Positions 1 to 9,911 of a stretch of 11,262 nucleotides of DNA are shown here, piece after piece. The stretch spans positions 1 through 11,262 of the forward strand of contig NZ_JANMWL010000023.1 of the NCBI RefSeq assembly GCF_031393925.1. Direction: 5' to 3'. Every line of letters starts with the position of its first letter. The first letter of the stretch is position 1. A model generated the notes under the pieces. That model made no database searches and was not told the origin of the DNA. It worked only from the letters and a program-made list of their open reading frames with translations. The position numbers were made by a program, and so were the translations under genes. The stretch is from Methylibium sp031393925. GTDB lineage: Bacteria > Pseudomonadota > Gammaproteobacteria > Burkholderiales > Burkholderiaceae_C.

Positions 1-53
1 GGCGCTATGGCGAGCGACGTTAGCCCCGTCGGCCCCCGAGAAATTCATCCTCC

Positions 54-59
54 GAGGAA
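54..59 (+). promoter_or_regulatory. Ribosome binding site that decides the rpoD start
   Basis: GAGGAA lies a few bases before the ATG at 64. The alternative in-frame ATG at position 7 has only six bases of visible upstream sequence, so its own site cannot be judged. The good spacing here favours the start at 64. Confidence 0.7.
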
Positions 60-63
60 TCGC

Positions 64-2313
<2,250 letters not shown>

Positions 2314-2332
2314 TCTCACTGCGCCCATTGCG

Positions 2333-2360
2333 AAAAGCCCGGCCGCGTGCCGGGCTTTTT
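2333..2360 (+). terminator. Intrinsic terminator after rpoD
   Basis: A perfect 11-bp inverted repeat (AAAAGCCCGGC and GCCGGGCTTTT) encloses a 5-base loop, CGCGT. The 3' arm runs into five T residues. It begins 20 bases after the rpoD stop codon, as expected for a rho-independent terminator. The A-run on the 5' side would also form a U-tract for transcripts coming from the right, but no minus-strand gene approaches from there. Confidence 0.93.
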
Positions 2361-2432
2361 CTTGCCCGCCCCCGTTGTCAGGCGGCCCGGACATCACGGC
2401 TAAACTTTGCCGGCCTTCCGAGCCCGCTGCAG

Positions 2433-3368
2433 ATGACCGCCCTTCTCCAACGCACCGTGTTGTTCGCCGACTTGCGAGGCAGCACGGGCTTGTTCGAGAC
2501 GCTCGGCAATGCCGAAGCCGCAGCGGTGGTGACGCAGAGCGTGGCCATCATGGGCCAGATCGTTGGCGCCTGCGGCGGCGTGGTGGTCAAGACGCTCGGC
2601 GACGGCCTGATGGCCGTGTTCGAGAAGTCGCAAGGCGGCATCGACGCGGCCGACGAGATGCACGAGTCGCTCGACCGCGTGCTGGCAGACGCGCCGCGCA
2701 AGGGCGCGCGCCGGCCCGCGCTCAAATTGCAGGTGGCGATGGCGCAGGGCGAGGTGGTCGAGCTGGCCGGTGACTGCTTCGGCGACGCGGTCAACGTCGC
2801 CGCGCGGCTGCTCGACAGGGCCGGCGACAACGAGACGCTCACCACGCAGCAGGTGCTCGACGGGCTCGACCCCGACCACCGCGGTCGCTTCCGCTCGCTG
2901 TCCAAGCTGCAACTCAGGGGTCGCCAGGAATCGGTGCAGGTTTACCGGCTCGAAGCCCGGCGCTTCGGCGAGACCGTCGCCACGATATTCGAAGGCATGG
3001 AGCCGACCGCGGCGCCCGACGGCATCCGCCTGTCGTGGCTCGACGCGAGCCGCGTGTTCGCCGGCACCGACCTGCCGGCAGTGCTCGGCCGCAGCCCCCA
3101 GGCCACTTACTGCGTGGACGACACGCGCGTGTCGCGCTCGCACTGCCGCATCGAGTGGCATGGCGGCACCTTCCAGGTCAGCGACCTCAGCTACAACGGC
3201 ACCTTCGTGCGCTTTGCCGGCCGCGACGAGGTGGTGTCGCTGCGCCGCGGCAGCTGCACCCTGCACGGCAGCGGCGTGATGTGCCTGGGCGCAGCACCAA
3301 CCGATCCCACCGCGCCGGCCGTGCACTTCGAGGTGCTGAGCTTTCAGGAGACGGCGCCGAGCGTGTGA
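2433..3368 (+). CDS. Class III adenylate/guanylate cyclase with C-terminal FHA domain
   Basis: Predicted soluble signalling protein of 311 residues that should make a cyclic nucleotide, probably cAMP, and bind a phosphothreonine partner. The cyclase homology domain fills about residues 5-175. The first metal-binding Asp is D13 in FADLRGST and the second is D57 in KTLGDG. K53 fits the purine-selecting Lys of adenylate cyclases. D114, N121 and R125 in DCFGDAVNVAAR match the remaining active-site positions, so the enzyme looks complete. An FHA domain follows at about 215-300, with GR at 219-220, SRSH at 234-237 and NG at 255-256. No membrane segment or signal peptide is visible. The ATG lacks a clear Shine-Dalgarno sequence, but the cyclase fold begins right after it. 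The gene stands alone after the rpoD terminator and converges on the HAD gene. Domains are sure; substrate and partner are inferred. Confidence 0.92.
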   Translation: MTALLQRTVLFADLRGSTGLFETLGNAEAAAVVTQSVAIMGQIVGACGGVVVKTLGDGLMAVFEKSQGGIDAADEMHESLDRVLADAPRKGARRPALKLQVAMAQGEVVELAGDCFGDAVNVAARLLDRAGDNETLTTQQVLDGLDPDHRGRFRSLSKLQLRGRQESVQVYRLEARRFGETVATIFEGMEPTAAPDGIRLSWLDASRVFAGTDLPAVLGRSPQATYCVDDTRVSRSHCRIEWHGGTFQVSDLSYNGTFVRFAGRDEVVSLRRGSCTLHGSGVMCLGAAPTDPTAPAVHFEVLSFQETAPSV

Positions 3369-3396
3369 GCCTCGAGGCCCGGTTCCGCTCGAGCGC

Positions 3397-4092
3397 TCAG
3401 GCGCCCAGGCGTTCGGCCAGCGTGAGCAGATCGGGTCCCTGCCAGCAGTGCGGTTCGGCGGCATCGCGCGACGTGGCGCCGCGCCGCAGCCACGCGGCCT
3501 GCAAGCCGGCGCCGATGGCGCCGCGCACATCGAGCACGAGGTCGTCGCCGACGTGCAGCACCTCGTGCGGCGCGCACCTCAGTCGCTCGCAGGCCAGCGC
3601 GAAGATGCGGCGATCGGGCTTGCCCACACCGGCCTCGCGCGCATTCACGCTGCCGATGAAGCGCTGGCCGATGCCAATGCGTTGCAAGTCGGCATTGCCA
3701 TTGCTCAAGCCAAGCAGCGGCCAGCGAGCCGCCAGGCGCTCGAGCGCAGGCAAGGCATCGGCGTAGAACTCGACCTGCTGGCGCTCGGCGAAAAACACTT
3801 CGAAGGCCGGCGCGGCCAGCGCCTCGTCCTCGCCCACCGCCGCCAGCAGCCGCCTGATCGTCTCCCGGCGCGCCGCGCTGAGGTCATGGGCCAAATCGCA
3901 TCGCTCACGCGCCACCGCCTCGCGCATCGCGCGCATCGCCGCCAGGTCGAAGCGCTCGCCGACGGCCGGCGCATGCACGGCCAGCCAGCGCTGCAACGCC
4001 GCCTCGGCGCGCACGATGGTCGGCAGCACCGGCCAAAGCGTGTCGTCCAGGTCGAGCGTGAGGGCGCGGATCGGCTGCGGGCTCCAGGGCAT
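3397..4092 (-). CDS. HAD-superfamily hydrolase (HAD-IA type phosphatase)
   Basis: Predicted cytosolic phosphatase of 231 residues. Motif I near the N-terminus reads LDLDDTLW, with D14 the expected nucleophile and D16 the acid/base. The helical cap follows. Motif II is GLSNGN, the motif III Lys is in GKPDRRIF, and motif IV is HVGDDLVLDVRGA, whose Asp pair binds Mg2+. The layout resembles the YigB/YjjG-like group of small-molecule and nucleotide phosphatases, but the substrate cannot be read from sequence. The ATG at 4092 is chosen because motif I follows at the usual distance; the frame stays open upstream and there is no convincing ribosome binding site. It converges on the cyclase gene with a 28-base gap and diverges from hemH across 163 bases, so it is probably transcribed alone. 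Confidence 0.92.
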   Translation of the reverse strand: MPWSPQPIRALTLDLDDTLWPVLPTIVRAEAALQRWLAVHAPAVGERFDLAAMRAMREAVARERCDLAHDLSAARRETIRRLLAAVGEDEALAAPAFEVFFAERQQVEFYADALPALERLAARWPLLGLSNGNADLQRIGIGQRFIGSVNAREAGVGKPDRRIFALACERLRCAPHEVLHVGDDLVLDVRGAIGAGLQAAWLRRGATSRDAAEPHCWQGPDLLTLAERLGA

Positions 4093-4255
4093 GGCGCGAA
4101 GTGTGGCCGAAGCGCTCGCGCGTGCCGGTAGCCCAGGCGCGGCGTCAGCGAGCAGCAGGCGGCCCACGGCGGCCCGGTTCGGCGGGCGCCGTGCGCCATG
4201 CGCTCCGCTACAGTTGCGCGCCCGCTGCGCCGTCGATTCGCGGCCACTCTCACGC

Positions 4256-5347
4256 ATGAAACACGCCCCGGAACCCGCCCACCAGCACGGCAGCGCCGAG
4301 CGCACGGCGGTGCTGCTCGTCAACCTCGGCACACCCGACGCGCCCACCACGGCGGCGCTGCGCCGTTACCTCGCCGAGTTTCTGAGCGACCCGCGCGTGG
4401 TGGAGATCGCGCGGGCGCTGTGGCTGCCGATCCTGCACGGCGTGATCCTGCGCCTGCGGCCAAGGAAATCGGCCGCCAAGTACGCCAGCATCTGGACGCC
4501 CGAAGGCTCGCCGCTCAGGGTCTGGACCGCCAAGCAGGCCAAGCTGCTGGCGGGCTACCTCGGCGAGCGCGGCCATGCGGTGCTGGTGCGCTATGCCATG
4601 CGCTACGGTACGCCCTCGGTGGCGGGGCAGCTCGATGCGCTCAAGGCAGATGGCGTCACGCGCATCCTCGTGCTGCCGCTGTATCCGCAGTACGCGGCGG
4701 CGACCACCGCGAGCGCGTTCGACGCGGTCTATGCCTGGGCCGCCACTGCACGGCGCGTACCGGAGCTGCGCTTCGTCAACCAGTACCACGACGACGCCGG
4801 CTACATCGCAGCACTCAGCCGGCGCATCGAGAACCACTGGATGACGCACGGCCGCCCCGACACTCTGGTGCTCAGCTTCCACGGCGTGCCCGAGCGCACC
4901 CTGCACCTGGGCGACCCCTACCACTGCCAGTGCCGCAAGACCGCGCGGCTATTGGCCGAGCGGCTCTCGTTGAAGCCGGCCCAGGTGGTGGTCACGTTCC
5001 AGAGCCGCTTCGGCAAGGCGAAGTGGCTCCAGCCCTACTCCGAGCCGACGCTGGTGAAACTCGCGCAGCAGGGCGTGAAGCGGGTCGACGTGGCCTGCCC
5101 TGGTTTCGTGGCCGACTGCCTGGAGACGCTTGAAGAGATCGCGCAAGAAGCACGGGCGGCCTTCCTGGGCGCCGGTGGGGCCGAGTTCCGCTACATCGAA
5201 TGCCTGAACGACCAGCCTGAGTGGATGGCCGCGCTGAGCGCCATCGCGATCCGGCATCTGCAGGGCTGGCCGACGGACGGCGCGGTCGACGCAGGGGCGC
5301 TGCAAGCGCAGGCCGAGCGCGCCCGCAGGCTCGGCGCGGCGGCCTAG
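4256..5347 (+). CDS. hemH: Ferrochelatase (protoheme ferro-lyase)
   Basis: Inserts Fe2+ into protoporphyrin IX in the last step of heme synthesis. In proteobacteria it is a cytosolic or membrane-associated protein. The product is 363 residues, normal for bacterial HemH. The family start VLLVNLGTPDAPT lies at about residues 19-31. LPLYPQYAAATTAS follows in the middle. The catalytic His is H209 in LSFHGVPERT and the conserved acidic partner is E263 in QPYSEPTL. ACPGFVADCLETLEEI lies after it. The ATG at 4256 is chosen because the conserved N-terminus follows closely; the frame is open further upstream but that part has no family character. The stop codon shares four bases with the stop of the convergent gene. 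Its nearness to hslR-grpE-dnaK-dnaJ is a common Burkholderiales arrangement (from memory), although two minus-strand genes separate it from hslR here. Confidence 0.97.
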   Translation: MKHAPEPAHQHGSAERTAVLLVNLGTPDAPTTAALRRYLAEFLSDPRVVEIARALWLPILHGVILRLRPRKSAAKYASIWTPEGSPLRVWTAKQAKLLAGYLGERGHAVLVRYAMRYGTPSVAGQLDALKADGVTRILVLPLYPQYAAATTASAFDAVYAWAATARRVPELRFVNQYHDDAGYIAALSRRIENHWMTHGRPDTLVLSFHGVPERTLHLGDPYHCQCRKTARLLAERLSLKPAQVVVTFQSRFGKAKWLQPYSEPTLVKLAQQGVKRVDVACPGFVADCLETLEEIAQEARAAFLGAGGAEFRYIECLNDQPEWMAALSAIAIRHLQGWPTDGAVDAGALQAQAERARRLGAAA

Positions 5348-5973
5348 CGATCCGGGGCCGGTGACGGGCCGGGCGGTGGCGGCTCCGGCACGTTCGGCGA
5401 CGTGCTCGACGGCACACTCGGCGGCGCCTCGGCCGGCGGCGACATCAACGACTGCGCCGCCGGGGCGCCGACGGTGGCCTGGATCGCCTCGCGGTGCTTG
5501 TCGCTGACGCATTCGTCGGCGACGCGGCGGCCGGACTTCACATCCATCAGCATCGATTTGCTGGTGATCTGCACCATCAGCATCACGCCGCGCACATCCT
5601 CGAGCCGAACCGCGCCGGTCGACGACAGCACCGGCTTCATCACATGCGTGGCCTTGCCGACGCGCACGTCGACGTAGCCCGCGTGGCGCGGATCGAGCGC
5701 GACGTCGATCGCCTGCCCGAGCGCGCATTGATGGGCGCCGAAATACACACGCGCCGCGGCATCGAGTTGTTCGGCGCTGGCGGGCGCCACGGCGAGCTTG
5801 ACCACAGCCTTGGCGGGCGGCACTCGCTTGGACGCAGCACGAGGCTGGGCCGGTACGACGGGCTTGGCAGGCGCAGGCGTCGCGGCGGCCCCCTGCGCTG
5901 GCGCACCGCTCCACACCAGGGCCAGCCCGCTGGACAACGCCACCACGGTCAACCAACTCCAACCAGCACGCAT
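5344..5973 (-). CDS. Exported small protein with conserved two-cysteine core, function unknown
   Basis: Protein of 209 residues. It begins with a Sec-type signal peptide (MRAGWSW, then hydrophobic VVALSSGLALVW, with likely cleavage after an Ala near residue 26), so it should act in the periplasm or envelope. An Ala/Pro/Lys linker follows to about 60. The core spans about 70-165 with C83 (AHQC) and C155 (ADEC), which could form a disulfide. Between them lie MKPVLSSTGAVRLED and LMVQITSKSMLMD, segments I recall from conserved hypothetical proteins of Burkholderiales. The tail after 178 is Pro/Ser-rich and low in complexity. Cysteine spacing and the SSTGA segment recall the MliC lysozyme-inhibitor fold, but that is only a suggestion. 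GGGAGG stands five bases before the ATG, which fixes the start. It may share a transcript with the gene upstream at 6086-6595. Confidence 0.85.
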   Translation of the reverse strand: MRAGWSWLTVVALSSGLALVWSGAPAQGAAATPAPAKPVVPAQPRAASKRVPPAKAVVKLAVAPASAEQLDAAARVYFGAHQCALGQAIDVALDPRHAGYVDVRVGKATHVMKPVLSSTGAVRLEDVRGVMLMVQITSKSMLMDVKSGRRVADECVSDKHREAIQATVGAPAAQSLMSPPAEAPPSVPSSTSPNVPEPPPPGPSPAPDR

Positions 5974-6070
5974 CGGTGCCTCCCATCAAGATGTTGAATC
6001 GCGCGCCTCACCACACCGCGCGGTCGCTGCGTCGCAGGCGACGCCGGACGCCGTCGGGTACTCGGGCATT

Positions 6071-6098
6071 GCGGCCGCGCCGACCTTAGCGGCCGCGC
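6071..6098. repeat. Duplicated GCGGCCGCGC block around a stop codon
   Basis: The 10-base sequence GCGGCCGCGC occurs at 6071-6080 and again at 6089-6098. Its 8-base GCGGCCGC core is self-complementary, so the two copies can pair as a hairpin with a 10-base loop. The second copy covers the last codons of the minus-strand gene ending at 6086. No T-tract follows on the minus strand, so a terminator is not supported. Confidence 0.5.
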
Positions 6099-6595
6099 GG
6101 AATGGCCTGATAGTCGCCCTCACGGTAAGGCCGGTCGTCGCACTCGGCCTCCCAGCTCTGCCGCAAGGCGCTGTACTTCTGCGCTTGCCCGGTGACGTCG
6201 GGCAGCGAGGTGGTGTAGTCGGCGAACATCAGCCGAAGCTTCTCGACCTTGGCGTTGTAGGCGTCCACGGCGGCCTGGTCGGCCGTATCCAGGCTCTTTC
6301 GCTCGCCTTGCAACTGCGCCTCGTAGCGGTCGAACTCCGCCTTGGCCGCGTCGAGTTGCGCCCGCGAGCGCAGCGCTTCCTCGCCGCGCGATTTGAGCTC
6401 CGGCTGCAGGTCCAGGCATTCGCGCAGCTGCTCGCGGCTGAGCGTCTTGCCGCTGGCCGGGCCGTTGTCAAGCGCGCGCAGGCCCTCGCTCCTGTCCTGT
6501 CTTGTGCGTAAGCGGCGTGCCAGGCCGGCGGAGCAACCAGGGTGGCTGCCGCGAGCAAAAAGGCGCATGCCTCGGGAAATGGAATCACAGGTCAT
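6086..6595 (-). CDS. Small coiled-coil-like protein; signal peptide displaced into another frame
   Basis: I do not recognise a named family. The open frame gives 169 residues from the ATG at 6595, which has GAGGAA eight bases upstream. Residues from about 38 look like a genuine protein: an Ala/Glu/Lys/Gln-rich helical, probably coiled-coil segment at about 60-125, with C60 and C152 flanking it. Residues 1-37 are Arg/Gly-rich and resemble no leader. A typical signal peptide (LLAAATLVAPPAWHAAYAQ) is instead encoded over the same bases in another frame, from a GTG at 6588. Removing one copy of the 5-base duplication at 6491-6500 joins that leader in frame to QDRSEGLRALDN. The ancestral product was therefore probably periplasmic. 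The present gene is either a broken copy, a sequencing artefact, or makes a protein with a scrambled N-terminus. It probably leads a short unit with the exported protein downstream (gap of 112 bases). Confidence 0.65.
   Translation of the reverse strand: MTCDSISRGMRLFARGSHPGCSAGLARRLRTRQDRSEGLRALDNGPASGKTLSREQLRECLDLQPELKSRGEEALRSRAQLDAAKAEFDRYEAQLQGERKSLDTADQAAVDAYNAKVEKLRLMFADYTTSLPDVTGQAQKYSALRQSWEAECDDRPYREGDYQAIPRGR
6491..6500. repeat. 5-bp tandem duplication CCTGT CCTGT at the frame break
   Basis: Two perfect CCTGT units are followed by a degenerate third, CTTGT (6501-6505). On the minus strand they read ACAGG ACAGG inside the small gene at 6086-6595. One unit is exactly the length change needed to bring the upstream signal-peptide frame into the downstream frame. 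Confidence 0.75.
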
Positions 6596-6704
6596 GGTGG
6601 TTGTTCCTCGATGGCAACCCTCGCTCCAGCAAACGCCGGGCCCGGGACAGCGTCCCAGCCGCAGCGTCGGGTCGGTGGCACTCGCCCGAGGTCGGGGCGG
6701 TTGA

Positions 6705-6723
6705 GCGGCCCGAATCGGGCCGC
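6705..6723. promoter_or_regulatory. 19-bp perfect dyad in divergent promoter region
   Basis: GCGGCCCGA, a central A, and TCGGGCCGC form a perfect inverted repeat with 9-base arms. It lies between the divergent start codons at 6595 (minus) and 6755 (plus), about where the -35 region of hslR would be. This would suit an operator. As RNA it could also form a 7-bp stem with a GAATC loop, but no T-tract follows, so it is not a standard terminator. The regulator is unknown. Confidence 0.4.
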
Positions 6724-6741
6724 CGGACCCTGAGCACACGC

Positions 6742-6747
6742 CACAAT
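6742..6747 (+). promoter_or_regulatory. Candidate -10 element of hslR (possible leaderless mRNA)
   Basis: CACAAT matches four of six bases of TATAAT and ends seven bases before the GTG start of hslR. A transcript from here would start at or next to the start codon. No recognisable -35 hexamer is present at the usual distance; the dyad at 6705-6723 overlaps that position. Confidence 0.35.
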
Positions 6748-6754
6748 CGATCCC

Positions 6755-7168
6755 GTGAACTTGCCTCCTTCCAGCGGCGTGCGCCTCGACAAATGGCTTT
6801 GGGCGGCGCGCTTTTACAAGACACGCAGCCTCGCCGCCGAAGAGATCGCGCGGCAGCGCGTGCTGGTCAATGGCCAGCACGCCAAGGCCTCGCGCGATCT
6901 CAAGGCCGGCGACACCGTGCGGCTGCGTCAGGGCAGCGTCGAGCGCACCGTGCTCGTGCGCGCCGTGAGCCCGCAACGCGGCCCGGCGACCGAGGCACAG
7001 CAGCTCTACGAAGAAACGCCCGACAGCGTGGCGCGGCGCGAAGCCCAGGCCCGTCAAAGGCAGCTGGCGCCGGAGCCGGCCGGCAGCATCGAACAGGGTC
7101 GGCCGACCAAGCGAGACCGCCGCCAGCTCGCCGACTGGGACCGCTGGAGCGCTTCGCTCGACGAATGA
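6755..7168 (+). CDS. hslR: Ribosome-associated heat shock protein Hsp15 (S4 domain)
   Basis: Small basic RNA-binding protein of 137 residues. In E. coli Hsp15 binds free 50S subunits that still carry a nascent chain on tRNA after abortive dissociation, and helps recycle them. The S4 domain occupies about residues 9-65, beginning VRLDKWLWAARFYKTRSLA and including the RNA-contact region RQRVLVNGQHAKAS. The C-terminal part is Arg/Gln/Lys-rich and ends with RPTKRDRRQLADWDRW, usual for this family. The start is a GTG at 6755 with no Shine-Dalgarno sequence. A second GTG at 6779, directly before RLDKWLW, is a shorter alternative. It is the first plus-strand gene of the heat-shock block, 115 bases before grpE, but the strong sigma-32 promoter lies after it. 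I see no heat-shock promoter directly in front of hslR. Confidence 0.94.
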   Translation: MNLPPSSGVRLDKWLWAARFYKTRSLAAEEIARQRVLVNGQHAKASRDLKAGDTVRLRQGSVERTVLVRAVSPQRGPATEAQQLYEETPDSVARREAQARQRQLAPEPAGSIEQGRPTKRDRRQLADWDRWSASLDE

Positions 7169-7225
7169 CGAGGCGGGCGCAGCCGGGCTTTTTTGTCGCT
7201 GGCGCCGGCGCGCTGCAATGTCCCT

Positions 7226-7252
7226 CTTGAAAGTACGGTAGGCGCCCCAAAT
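7226..7252 (+). promoter_or_regulatory. Sigma-32 heat-shock promoter for grpE-dnaK-dnaJ
   Basis: CTTGAAA at 7226-7232, a 12-base spacer, then CCCCAAAT at 7245-7252. The established RpoH consensus is CTTGAAA with CCCCATNT at about this distance. All seven -35 bases match, and only one informative -10 base differs. Transcription would begin about 7258-7262, giving a leader of roughly 25 bases to the grpE ATG. Confidence 0.85.
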
Positions 7253-7283
7253 TCGCTGCCTTGATCCCGTTTCATTGCCGCGC

Positions 7284-7823
7284 ATGGATAACCCCGAACA
7301 AGATCAGTCCCCTGACAACAGCCCCGATCCGAGCGCCTCCGAGGGGGAGCCGCCGACCGCCGAGCAGCGCCTGGTGGAACTCGAGGCCCGTCATGCCGAG
7401 GTGTCCGACGCCTACCTGCGCGCCAAGGCCGAGGCCGACAACACCCGCCGCCGCGCCGAAGAAGAAATGAGCAAGGCGCGCAAGTTCGCCATCGACTCGT
7501 TTGCCGAGAGCCTGCTGCCGGTCAAGGACAGCCTGGAAGCGGCACTTGCCATCGACAACGCGAGTGCCGAACAGTTGCGTGAAGGCACCCAGGCCACCTT
7601 GCGCCAGCTGACGGGCGCCCTGGAGCGCAACAAGGTGCTCGAGATCGCGCCGCCGGCCGGCACCCGGTTCGACCCGCACCAGCACCAGGCCATCACCATG
7701 GTGGCGCTGCCCGAAGGCTCCGGGCAGGAACCGGGCACGGTCGTGGCGGTGCTGCAAAAGGGCTACCTCATCGCCGAGCGGGTGCTGCGCCCGGCCCTCG
7801 TCACCGTTGCGGCCTCGCCGTGA
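7284..7823 (+). CDS. grpE: GrpE, nucleotide exchange factor for DnaK
   Basis: Cytosolic homodimer that releases ADP from DnaK and so resets the chaperone cycle. The product is 179 residues, within the family's usual range. Residues 1-22 are acidic and disordered (DNPEQDQSPDNSPDPS). The long helical coiled-coil segment spans about 24-75 (EQRLVELEARHAEVSDAYLRA region). The C-terminal beta-wing domain carries the GrpE signature from residue 129: FDPHQHQAI, VALPEGSGQEPGTVV, then LQKGYLIAERVLRPALV. The ATG at 7284 is preferred over an in-frame TTG at 7275; neither has a clear Shine-Dalgarno sequence. It is the first gene after the sigma-32 promoter and lies 84 bases before dnaK on the same strand, which fits co-transcription. 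Confidence 0.97.
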   Translation: MDNPEQDQSPDNSPDPSASEGEPPTAEQRLVELEARHAEVSDAYLRAKAEADNTRRRAEEEMSKARKFAIDSFAESLLPVKDSLEAALAIDNASAEQLREGTQATLRQLTGALERNKVLEIAPPAGTRFDPHQHQAITMVALPEGSGQEPGTVVAVLQKGYLIAERVLRPALVTVAASP

Positions 7824-7841
7824 ACGTAGCGAGCAAGACGA

Positions 7842-7869
7842 CTTGAATAGCGCGCACCGATCCACAGCT
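7842..7869 (+). promoter_or_regulatory. Possible second sigma-32 promoter ahead of dnaK
   Basis: CTTGAAT (six of seven bases of the -35 consensus), a 13-base spacer, then CCACAGCT, which matches the -10 consensus only partly. It lies in the 84-base grpE-dnaK gap, just after the grpE stop and upstream of the dnaK ribosome binding site (AGGAG at 7895-7899). The good -35 and weak -10 make this a candidate only. Confidence 0.35.
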
Positions 7870-7907
7870 TTCATCACATCAGATTTCAGTTTTCAGGAGC
7901 ATTCAGC

Positions 7908-9872
<1,965 letters not shown>

Positions 9873-9911
9873 GGCGGCGGGCACGACCGCGTCGCCCGCT
9901 CCCGTGGAGCC

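Noticed and set aside
3..23. Short open stretch ending in TAG at 21-23 as the end of an upstream gene
   Set aside because: Only six codons are visible, with no recognisable ending, so it cannot be told from chance.
2375..2406. Promoter for the cyclase gene: TTGTCA with TAAACT
   Set aside because: The hexamers are passable but 20 bases apart, outside the usual 16-18. It remains a guess.
3369..3396. Hairpin between the cyclase and HAD genes using two CTCGAG sites
   Set aside because: The sites can pair, but no T-tract follows on either strand, and such short palindromes are frequent at this GC content.
4209..4214. TACAGT as -10 of hemH
   Set aside because: It matches four of six bases, but no -35 hexamer is recognisable upstream, so it is too weak to list.
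6542..6733. 63-codon plus-strand frame between the divergent genes
   Set aside because: No ribosome binding site, low-complexity composition, and overlap with the promoter region and the opposite-strand gene.
7174..7194. Possible terminator after hslR (GCCGGGC followed by T6)
   Set aside because: The 3' arm and T-run resemble the rpoD terminator, but the matching 5' arm is missing. Only a 3-bp stem can be drawn, so a functional terminator is not supported.
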